A stretch of 42,764 nt of DNA from Bacteroidota bacterium (GTDB lineage: Bacteria; Bacteroidota; Bacteroidia; B-17B0; Aurantibacillaceae). This document shows positions 9,304 to 16,315 of the stretch, piece after piece. The stretch covers positions 1-42,764 of the forward strand of contig JAAFIQ010000026.1 in the NCBI GenBank assembly GCA_013298715.1, given 5' to 3'. Below the pieces are notes generated by a model. The model searched no databases and was not told the origin of the DNA. It worked only from the letters and a program-made list of their open reading frames with translations. The translations under genes and the position numbers were made by a program. Numbering within the stretch: position 1 is the stretch's first letter; each line of letters starts with the position of its first letter.

Positions 9304-9389
9304 TTGAACCATATAAGGCATTTAAGGTCATATAAGGTTAAAATATTGTCTTCTTATTTGCCCTTTTATGTCCTTGTAATATGGTTCAA
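9304..9389. repeat. Large imperfect palindrome, solitary copy of the ATATAAGG family
   Basis: An 86-nt inverted repeat bounded by TTGAACCATAT and ATATGGTTCAA. The left arm holds three copies of an ATATAAGG-like 8-mer spaced about 9-10 nt apart (ATATAAGG, ATTTAAGG, ATATAAGG) and the right arm holds their complements in diverged form. The same ACCATATAAG...CTTATATGGTT plan occurs in every unit of the tandem array at 13046-13695. It lies beyond the 3' end of the SGNH hydrolase gene (stop at 9500) and upstream of the atp promoter. It has no long T run on either side, so it is not a standard intrinsic terminator. Confidence 0.75.
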
Positions 9390-9499
9390 AAAAAGACTTG
9401 AGTTTTTGAGCAAACCCTAAATATAAAAAATCGCTTTACTCACTCCATCGTTTCGACCTTTTCGCTTCTAAAAAGAGTATCATGTATAATTTCTATACT

Positions 9500-10180
9500 C
9501 TATTGATTTTTTAAAACGGTTCTCGCCTTTTCTAAAATTAATTTCTCCCAAAGCGCGTATTCTTTAGCTGAAGGATGCAAGCCATCTTTAGCAACAAGTG
9601 AGCCGTCTTTTCCCATATTTTGCGTCAATTCAAAAATATCAACAACGGTTATTTTTTTAAGTAAGGCCTCTGCTTTAATAACTTCATTAAGCTCTGCAAT
9701 TCCTTTACTAATATTTCTTCCATCGCCATAATTTTTGCCTTGCGGCGTTACTCCAAAATCGGGTATAGTAATTATTATAAGATTACTTTTGTTTTCAAGA
9801 TTTGCTTGAATTTCGGTCACAATTTTACTAAAATTGGTTTTGAATGTTTCCTTTGGCACTTTGCGCACCCAGTCATTAACACCAATAAGCAAAGTTACAA
9901 AATTTGGTTTTAGTTTTTTTAACAAAGGTAATTCGTAATCTATTAAATTTTGAGTGCTATAGCCATTTCGCGCAGGATTATCAAGCAATTTAATGTTTAT
10001 ATTTTGTTCTTTTAAGTGTTGGGTTAATAAATAGGGCCAGCTTTCTGTTTGGTTAGCGCCTGTGCAAATGGTGTAAGAATCGCCTAAAGGCAAATAATTA
10101 ATTTCTTTTTTAGGTAATTGAAAAAACATGGCTGAAAAAATCAAAATTAGTAATGCTAATTTTAGAAAAACTTGTTTCAT
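9500..10180 (-). CDS. Secreted SGNH/GDSL-type hydrolase
   Basis: A 226-residue esterase or lipase-like enzyme. An N-terminal hydrophobic segment (residues 5-20) acts as signal peptide or anchor, so it should act in the periplasm or at the membrane. Block I is LPLGDSYT with nucleophile Ser35, block III is LIGVNDW (Asn oxyanion ligand), and block V is DGLHPS with the Asp199/His202 pair. All catalytic residues are present and length is usual for the TesA-like group. Substrate cannot be told from sequence. It is transcribed divergently from pabA, with 57 nt between starts, and a palindromic element lies 3' of it. Confidence 0.85.
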   Translation of the reverse strand: MKQVFLKLALLILIFSAMFFQLPKKEINYLPLGDSYTICTGANQTESWPYLLTQHLKEQNINIKLLDNPARNGYSTQNLIDYELPLLKKLKPNFVTLLIGVNDWVRKVPKETFKTNFSKIVTEIQANLENKSNLIIITIPDFGVTPQGKNYGDGRNISKGIAELNEVIKAEALLKKITVVDIFELTQNMGKDGSLVAKDGLHPSAKEYALWEKLILEKARTVLKNQ

Positions 10181-10224
10181 GGTATAATTACGAAAACTTA
10201 AAGCAAACAGATTTACTAAAAGTA

Positions 10225-10232
10225 TACATTTG
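10225..10232 (+). promoter_or_regulatory. Candidate -7 box of the pabA-aroB-aroA operon
   Basis: TACATTTG matches the Bacteroidota -7 consensus TAnnTTTG. It ends only 5 nt before the preferred GTG start of pabA at 10238, which would put the transcription start at or next to the start codon (leaderless mRNA). No good -33 TTTG lies at the right distance, so the call is tentative. Confidence 0.35.
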
Positions 10233-10237
10233 TGGGT

Positions 10238-10810
10238 GTGAAAGTTTTATTAATAGATAATTTTGATAGTTTTACTTACAATTTAGTTCATTTGCTTGAG
10301 AAAGTTGATAAGCAGGTTGAAGTAGTAGTTTATAAAAATAATCAAATTAGTTTGAACGAAGTAAATTCTTTTGATAAAATTGTGCTTTCGCCTGGGCCCG
10401 GATTGCCTAAAGACGCTGGCATAATGCCTTCAGTTATTAATAAGTATTATAAAACAAAATCTATTTTGGGCGTTTGCCTTGGCATGCAAGCTATTGGCGA
10501 AGCATTTGGCGGAGAGTTGATAAATTTAGAAACTGTTTTCCATGGCATTGCAACTCCTATAATAGCGAATAAAAATTCAAACTTATTTACTAATTGCCCA
10601 AAAACTTTTAACGTTGGACGGTACCACTCTTGGGTTGTAGGTAATAAGGATTTACCTGAAGAGTTAGAAGTAATTGCGAAGGATGAAAACGGCTCTATCA
10701 TGGCGCTGCAACACAAGGAGTATAATGTTTGTGGTGTTCAGTTTCACCCAGAATCGATACTCTCTGAATACGGCGAACAACTTATAAAAAATTGGATTAC
10801 ATTATACTAA
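10238..10810 (+). CDS. pabA: Glutamine amidotransferase subunit of aminodeoxychorismate/anthranilate synthase
   Basis: A class I glutamine amidotransferase that supplies ammonia to a chorismate-using partner. Typical features are the N-terminal KVLLIDNFDSFTYNLVH, LSPGPGLPKDAG, the nucleophile Cys80 in GVCLGMQAIGEAFGG, and the His/Glu pair in VQFHPESILSEYG. Starts are GTG at 10238 (giving VKVLLIDNF, the usual family start) or GTG at 10232; no ATG is available. Its neighbours are aroB and aroA, not trp genes, which favours a folate (PabA) role, but a TrpG or dual role cannot be excluded. The stop is 2 nt before the aroB ATG, so the three genes form an operon around chorismate supply and use. 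Confidence 0.85.
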   Translation: MKVLLIDNFDSFTYNLVHLLEKVDKQVEVVVYKNNQISLNEVNSFDKIVLSPGPGLPKDAGIMPSVINKYYKTKSILGVCLGMQAIGEAFGGELINLETVFHGIATPIIANKNSNLFTNCPKTFNVGRYHSWVVGNKDLPEELEVIAKDENGSIMALQHKEYNVCGVQFHPESILSEYGEQLIKNWITLY

Positions 10811-10812
10811 AT

Positions 10813-11865
10813 ATGGAAAAATTAGCACCTCTAACGTTTATAAAATCAAATACATTTGATGAATTAAGTAAGTTTTTAAAAACAAAAAACTACTCGAGTT
10901 ATTTTATTTTATGCGATGAAAATACTTTAGCGCACTGTTTGCCAACGTTAATTACCAAATGCAAACTATTAACAGATGCAGAAATTATAGAAATAGAAAG
11001 TGGTGAAGAGAATAAACAATTAGAGATTGTTGCAAATATTTGGCAAACGCTTATTGATTTTAATGCAGATAAAAATTCGTTGCTAATAAATTTGGGAGGC
11101 GGTGTTATAACAGATTTGGGCGGATTTGTAGCAAGTACTTTTAAACGAGGAATCGATTTTATTAATATCCCTACAACGTTATTAGCCATGGCAGATGCCA
11201 GTGTTGGCGGCAAAAACGGAATAGATTTTGCAAACATAAAAAATGTGGTTGGAACAATTACGCAGCCTAAAGCAATATTTATTTACGATAATTTTTTAAG
11301 TACCCTGCCGCAAAGGCAATACAGCAATGGCTTAGCCGAAGTTTATAAAATTGCTTTAATTGCTAATAAAAAATTGTGGCAAAACTTAAGTGAAAAGAGA
11401 GAAGCAAAAATTATTGAAACTAGCGTTGGCTTAAAGCAAAAAATTGTTGCAAAAGATGTGCATGATAAAGGACTAAGAAAAATTTTAAATTTTGGGCACA
11501 CGCTTGGACACGCAATAGAATCATTTTTGCTTAACACTGAAAACCCTTTACTACACGGTGAAGCAGTAGTGATTGGAATGTTATTAGAAAGCCACATTGC
11601 GTTTCAAAAAAAGATGATAACAAAGGAGATTTTTATTGAAATAGAAACTGTTTTATGTACACATTTTAATATTGAAATAAAGGAAAAATTGGGCTTTGAA
11701 AATTTGAAGCCAATTATTAGCAACGATAAAAAGAATAGCAGTAATAAAATACGAATGGCTTTGATTACAGATATTGGCGCATGTACCTTTGATGTTGAAG
11801 TAACTGAAAAACAAATTATAAACGCCTTAAATTATTTTGAAGGAAATGCCACAAAACGAAATTAA
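10813..11865 (+). CDS. aroB: 3-dehydroquinate synthase
   Basis: Second step of the shikimate pathway: converts DAHP to 3-dehydroquinate using NAD and a divalent metal. The NAD-binding and active-site block is intact (INLGGGVITDLGGFVAS, then FKRGIDFINIPTTLLAMADA and SVGGKNGIDF), as are the metal ligands in NFGHTLGHAIES and LHGEAVVIGM and the catalytic-loop region. Length from the ATG at 10813 is 350 residues, normal for the family. A TTG 21 nt earlier is in frame, but would overlap pabA and adds unconserved residues. Its 3' end overlaps aroA by 20 nt. Confidence 0.95.
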   Translation: MEKLAPLTFIKSNTFDELSKFLKTKNYSSYFILCDENTLAHCLPTLITKCKLLTDAEIIEIESGEENKQLEIVANIWQTLIDFNADKNSLLINLGGGVITDLGGFVASTFKRGIDFINIPTTLLAMADASVGGKNGIDFANIKNVVGTITQPKAIFIYDNFLSTLPQRQYSNGLAEVYKIALIANKKLWQNLSEKREAKIIETSVGLKQKIVAKDVHDKGLRKILNFGHTLGHAIESFLLNTENPLLHGEAVVIGMLLESHIAFQKKMITKEIFIEIETVLCTHFNIEIKEKLGFENLKPIISNDKKNSSNKIRMALITDIGACTFDVEVTEKQIINALNYFEGNATKRN

Positions 11866-13063
11866 GATAAGCATATCTGGTTCAAAAAGTTTAACTAACC
11901 GCTACTTGGTTTTAAAGGAAGTATTTGAGTGTAATCTAGAATTAATAAACACATCAAATTCTGAAGACAGTGAATTATTGAAAGAAGCTTTTTCAATTAT
12001 TAAAAACAACACGGGTGCCATTATTAATGTGAACCATGCAGGAACGGTGATGCGTTTTTTAACTGCATATTTAAGTACAAAAGAAGGCGTTTGGATTTTG
12101 AATGGCAGTGCGCGGATGCAAGAACGACCAATTGCACCATTGGTTGAAACATTGAAACAATTAGGGGCGGAAATTTTTTCTTTAGGAGAAGAAGGCTATC
12201 CGCCGCTAAAAATTGTTGGAAAAAATTTGCACGGTGGTCAAGTAGAAATTGATTCTAGTATTAGCAGCCAGTTTATAAGTGCGCTACTGTTAGCAGCACC
12301 ACTATTTAAAAATGGTTTAGAATTATTTTGGAAAACACCATCGGTTTCAAAGCCATATATAGCAATGACTATAGAATTATTGAAACAATTTGGAGTTGAA
12401 ACAGAATACCAAGCAATGAGTGCAAAAGTCAAACCGATAATTACTTTAAAACCAAAAATAGCTCAAGTATTTGTAGAGTCGGATTGGAGTTCGGCATCGT
12501 ATTGGTATAATTTTTTATTGATAAGTAAGAATAAAACATTTAGACTAAGTACTTTTGTAAACCATAGTGTGCAAGCTGATTGCAAGGTAGCGGAACTGTA
12601 CACACCGTTAGGAATAAAAACTACTTTTTTTGAAAACTATATTTTATTAGAAAGAGTTGATTGTAATTTACCAAAAAAATTAGAGATTGATTTTAGTGAT
12701 TGTCCAGATATTGCTCAAACGATTGCTGTGGCAAGTATATTACTGAAAATTCCTGCCTTTTTTACAGGCTTACAAACACTTAAAATTAAAGAAACGGATA
12801 GAATTGCTGCGCTTCAAAAAGAATTGCAAAAACTTAAGGCTCCAAGCATAGCTACAAAAAGTACTTTAGAAATTTATCCAACCTTGAATATGATGGAACT
12901 TCAGAGCTTAAATTGTGTAATTTCTACCTATAACGATCACCGCATGGCAATGGCCTTTGCTCCATTATTACTCCTTAGTAAAGGTATTACAATAGAAAAC
13001 AAATCTGTTGTGAGTAAATCCTATCCTAATTTTTGGGTAGATGTTGAAAAATTAATTCAATAA
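11846..13063 (+). CDS. aroA: 3-phosphoshikimate 1-carboxyvinyltransferase (EPSP synthase)
   Basis: Sixth shikimate step: joins PEP and shikimate 3-phosphate. The motifs ISGSKSLTNRYLVL (substrate-binding Lys/Ser/Arg), NHAGTVMRFLTAYL, SARMQERPIAPLV, SSISSQFISALLLAAP, KETDRIAALQKEL and YNDHRMAMAFAPL are all present. At 405 residues it is slightly shorter than E. coli AroA, as in other Bacteroidota. Start chosen at ATG 11846, preceded by AAGGAA; an in-frame TTG lies 9 nt upstream. It overlaps aroB by 20 nt. The last six codons (EKLIQ and stop) are also the first 18 nt of the repeat unit that is tandemly repeated downstream. Confidence 0.95.
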   Translation: MPQNEIKISISGSKSLTNRYLVLKEVFECNLELINTSNSEDSELLKEAFSIIKNNTGAIINVNHAGTVMRFLTAYLSTKEGVWILNGSARMQERPIAPLVETLKQLGAEIFSLGEEGYPPLKIVGKNLHGGQVEIDSSISSQFISALLLAAPLFKNGLELFWKTPSVSKPYIAMTIELLKQFGVETEYQAMSAKVKPIITLKPKIAQVFVESDWSSASYWYNFLLISKNKTFRLSTFVNHSVQADCKVAELYTPLGIKTTFFENYILLERVDCNLPKKLEIDFSDCPDIAQTIAVASILLKIPAFFTGLQTLKIKETDRIAALQKELQKLKAPSIATKSTLEIYPTLNMMELQSLNCVISTYNDHRMAMAFAPLLLLSKGITIENKSVVSKSYPNFWVDVEKLIQ

Positions 13064-13695
13064 TAGTTTTAACCATGTGAGACATATAAGGTATAACTTT
13101 TTCCTATGTGGTCTTATATGCCTGAAATGGTTTAAAAAATTTGGAATTCATACTTATGCGCTTTAAGATAAGCGTGCCGAAAAATTAATTCAATAATAAT
13201 TTTCACTATATAAGACATATAAAGTGTAAATTTTTCTTATATGCTCTTATATGACTTATATGGTTTAAAAAATTTGGAATTCATACTTATGCGCTTTAAG
13301 ATAAGCGTGCCGAAAAATTAATTCAATAATAATTTTCACTATATAAGACATATAAAATGTAATTTTTTCTTATATGCTCTTATATGACTTATATGGTTTA
13401 AAAAATTTGGAGTTTATACTTATCTGATTTATAATAAGGGTGTCGAAAAATTAATTAAAAAATAATTTTTACCATATAAGACATATAAGGACATATAAGG
13501 TATAACTTTTTCCTATGTAGTCTTATATGCCTTATATGGTTAAAAAAATTTCGAGTTTATACTTATCTTATTTATAATAAAGGTGTCGAAAAATTAATTA
13601 AAAAATAATTTTTACTATATAAGACATACTAGGTGAAACTATTTCTTATATGGTCTTATATCCCTTAAATGGTTTAAAAAAATCGGAGTTTATTC
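13046..13695. repeat. Five tandem 133-bp units each carrying a palindrome
   Basis: Units start at 13046, 13179, 13312, 13445 and 13588. The first three are exactly 133 nt; the fourth is 143 nt because one ACATATAAGG decamer is duplicated inside its left arm; the fifth is cut short at about 13695. Each unit begins with GAAAAATTAATT, then an AT-rich run, then an imperfect palindrome of the form ATATAAGACATATAAGG...CTTATATGCCTTATATGG, then a spacer ending GTGCCG or GTGTCG. Units 1-2 share one spacer version and units 3-4 another, while units 2-3 share their 5' parts. The array fills the space between the converging aroA and OmpA-type genes. The first unit begins inside aroA. Confidence 0.9.
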
Positions 13696-13716
13696 GTAGG
13701 CTTTTAAAGATTAAAA

Positions 13717-14721
13717 CTAGTTATTTCCTAAAACTTTAAATAACTCGTCTAACTTAGGAGTCAAAATTAATTCGGTACGGCGGTTCTTTTTTCTGGCTTC
13801 AGGAGTTTTTGAAGCATCTAAAGGAAAAAATTCACCACGGCCTGCACTTGTAATCCTTTTAGGATCAATAGTTGCAGAACCTAACATTATTTTTGTAACC
13901 GAGGTAGCACGAATCACACTCAAATCCCAATTGTCTTTAATTTCTCCTTTACCAACCATAGGTACGTCATCTGTATGGCCTTCAACCAAAACATTAATAT
14001 CCGGATTTGTTTCTAAAACTTTTGCCACATTTTTTAAAGCTTCAACCCCGCGTGGCTCAATATTTGTTTTACCACTTGCAAATAATAAACTTTCATCCAT
14101 ACTTACATATACTTTTCCGTTTTTTTGTGTAACGGTTAATCCCTTGCCTTCAAAACCAGTTAGGGCATCGCTTAACTTTTTCTTTAAGTCATTTACCGCT
14201 TGATCCTTTTGTTTTAAGATGGCTTCCAATTCGTTTACACGTGCTTCGCGTAATTTTAATTGAGCGCTCAATTCATCCAATTCTTTTTTCTGAATAATTA
14301 ATTTTGCTTCTAATAATTTTAATTCGTCTTGTTTTTTTAGAAGTTGTTCTTGGGTCATTTGTAAATCACCACTCAATTTAGAATTATCTTTTTCAGCACC
14401 ATTTAATAATTTGTTTAATCGGTCCATTAACTGATTATTCAAAATATCTAACTTATCGTATTTTGAAGTTAAATTGCGGTAGTTGCTTCCAATAATAGTG
14501 GTATCACGCTTTAGGCCAACATTTTCTTTCTCATTTTTTGTCATTTGCTCTTTAAGCTCAGCAACTTTTGCTTCGTTTTCTTGAGCAGATTTTTTTATAC
14601 TGGCTAATTCTGTTTCACAAGCTTTGTGTTTGGCTTGCAATTCTTCGTGCACGCGCGGCACAACACATGATGTTCCTAATATGGCAACAACAATTGATAA
14701 AGTTAAAATTGGTTTAATCAT
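13717..14721 (-). CDS. OmpA-family lipoprotein with coiled coil
   Basis: A 334-residue protein. The lipoprotein signal ends at Cys19 (AILGTSC). Residues about 25-200 form a long charged coiled coil (KKSAQENEAKVAELKEQMTK; LQMTQEQLLKKQDELKLLE). Residues about 205-325 are an OmpA C-terminal peptidoglycan-binding domain with INVLVEGHTDDVPM, NWDLSVIRATSV and GRGEFFPLD...RKKNRRTEL. The expected role is an outer-membrane lipoprotein that clamps peptidoglycan, with the coiled coil as spacer or partner interface. Transcribed toward aroA; the palindromic array lies 3' of it. It is close to the divergent TPR gene (101 nt between starts), and no strong promoter was recognised. Confidence 0.88.
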   Translation of the reverse strand: MIKPILTLSIVVAILGTSCVVPRVHEELQAKHKACETELASIKKSAQENEAKVAELKEQMTKNEKENVGLKRDTTIIGSNYRNLTSKYDKLDILNNQLMDRLNKLLNGAEKDNSKLSGDLQMTQEQLLKKQDELKLLEAKLIIQKKELDELSAQLKLREARVNELEAILKQKDQAVNDLKKKLSDALTGFEGKGLTVTQKNGKVYVSMDESLLFASGKTNIEPRGVEALKNVAKVLETNPDINVLVEGHTDDVPMVGKGEIKDNWDLSVIRATSVTKIMLGSATIDPKRITSAGRGEFFPLDASKTPEARKKNRRTELILTPKLDELFKVLGNN

Positions 14722-14803
14722 GATTTAAAAATAGATAAAATTTTCAATCAAAAACCTCATTTCGACTAGTTTTTCGTAACATAAAAATGTTTACAAAAAT
14801 GGG

Positions 14804-14811
14804 TATATTTG
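14804..14811 (+). promoter_or_regulatory. Candidate -7 box for the TPR gene and acs
   Basis: TATATTTG fits TAnnTTTG and ends 11 nt before the ATG at 14823, so the leader would be only a few nucleotides. No convincing -33 element was found at 19 nt spacing. Confidence 0.35.
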
Positions 14812-14822
14812 GTATAAAATAG

Positions 14823-16310
14823 ATGGATTCTTTCGATAAAAAAATAGTTTTAATTTTACTCATTTTCGCATTTAAGAAAGGTTTTTCTCAAAACGATTCT
14901 ATTCTTTACAAAAACTACATTGTTGCTTACCAAGACCAAGTTAACAAAGATTTGGATAAGTGTTTGATGAAGATGAACGAATACAAAACTTCGGCTGAGC
15001 AACGTTATGATAAATTTTTTCTGGCAGATGCTTATTACAAAATCGCAGTAGTTTATTACAAAAAAAGCTTATTTTCTCAAGTAAAGGAATACGCAGATGA
15101 ATCAATAAAATATGCTAAATTGAGCAATAACTCGAGTGTTCTGATGAATGCTTATAACCTTATTGGTGCCAATTATTATAATTTGGGAAATTTAACGTTG
15201 GCAGAATCTTATTATTCAAAGAAGATAAATATTGCGCAGACTGTAAATGATTCTGTCAAAGAATTTGAAACATATTATAACTTAGGATTAATTTATTTGC
15301 AAAGAGGTGAGTATTTTAAATCGGCAGATATGAATTTTAAAAGTTTAGCCTATTTTGAAAAAACCAAGGATACATTTAATCTTACTGCATCTCTGAGTTC
15401 AATTGGCTCGGCCTACAGAGGCGCAAAGGATTATCGTTCAGCATTAAAATTTTTATACAAAGCGGAAAAATTAGCTAAGTTAAAAAATTACAGCTATGAT
15501 TTAGGAGGAATTTATAACGATATTGCATACTGCTATCAAGAGCTAAATAAATTGGATAGCGTATGGCTTAATCTAGAATTCGCTGAGATTGTCTCGTCTC
15601 AGATAAAGGATGATTTTCATTATTACATGACACTCACTAGCAAAGCAAGTTGTTTAAACAAGCTTGGTAGATACCGTGAATCTCTCAAATATTGCTTAGT
15701 TTCAGAGAAGTTCAATTTAGAAAATCAATCAGAGATTAGTTTATTTAATTTATACGGTATTATGGGAGAAAGTTATTTTCATTTAAATTTATTAGATAGC
15801 GCGTTAATCGCCAATTACAAAGGAAATTATTATAGCAAAAAACAAGGAGCCTATAAAGCATTAAGTGATAACTGTCATCTTTTATCAACAATATTTGAAA
15901 AAAAAAATAAAACCGACAGTGCGTTAAAATATTTAAAACTTTATGTCGTGTTTAGCGATAGCACACAAAAAGCTGAACAATTGCGAGGCATTTCTCAAAA
16001 AGAATTTTTATTCGAAAAACAAAATCAAGAAAATTTAAGAGCAAAAGAAAAGCAATTGGCTTCTGTTAAATTGGCTCAACAAAAACGGATTAATGTCATA
16101 GTATCTGTAGCTTCGGTATTACTTTTAGTATTAATAATTATTGGCATTATTAATTACAAACAAAAGCAAAAAGCAAATGCCTTAGTGCTCGAACAAAAAA
16201 AATTATTAGAGCACAAACAAAAAGAAATAATAGACAGTATTAATTACGCCAAGCGCATACAAAACGCGCTACTACCAACAAAAAAATATATACACAAATA
16301 TTTAAAATAA
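14823..16310 (+). CDS. TPR membrane protein, truncated before its SpoIIE phosphatase domain
   Basis: A 495-residue protein. A signal segment ends near GFSQ (residue 23). Residues about 55-390 contain a series of TPR-like repeats (for example LMNAYNLIGANYYNLGNL and LSSIGSAYRGAKDYRSAL), then a coiled coil, one membrane helix (about 423-445, VIVSVASVLLLVLIIIGII) and a second coiled coil. It ends with DSINYAKRIQNALLPTKKY (about residues 470-488). That phrase is the standard linker in front of a SpoIIE/PP2C domain in Bacteroidota sensors: the 1752-residue protein in this window has SINYAKRIQTALLP followed by GGDFYW. Here a stop follows within eight residues and acs begins 5 nt later, so the catalytic domain is absent. 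It may survive as a non-catalytic sensor or be a remnant. Confidence 0.8.
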   Translation: MDSFDKKIVLILLIFAFKKGFSQNDSILYKNYIVAYQDQVNKDLDKCLMKMNEYKTSAEQRYDKFFLADAYYKIAVVYYKKSLFSQVKEYADESIKYAKLSNNSSVLMNAYNLIGANYYNLGNLTLAESYYSKKINIAQTVNDSVKEFETYYNLGLIYLQRGEYFKSADMNFKSLAYFEKTKDTFNLTASLSSIGSAYRGAKDYRSALKFLYKAEKLAKLKNYSYDLGGIYNDIAYCYQELNKLDSVWLNLEFAEIVSSQIKDDFHYYMTLTSKASCLNKLGRYRESLKYCLVSEKFNLENQSEISLFNLYGIMGESYFHLNLLDSALIANYKGNYYSKKQGAYKALSDNCHLLSTIFEKKNKTDSALKYLKLYVVFSDSTQKAEQLRGISQKEFLFEKQNQENLRAKEKQLASVKLAQQKRINVIVSVASVLLLVLIIIGIINYKQKQKANALVLEQKKLLEHKQKEIIDSINYAKRIQNALLPTKKYIHKYLK

Positions 16311-16315
16311 ATTGT

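Noticed and set aside
13046-13695. Regular repeats as a possible CRISPR array
   Set aside because: The 133-nt units are contiguous tandem copies whose intervening parts are also similar, without unique spacers of constant size, and no cas genes are nearby.
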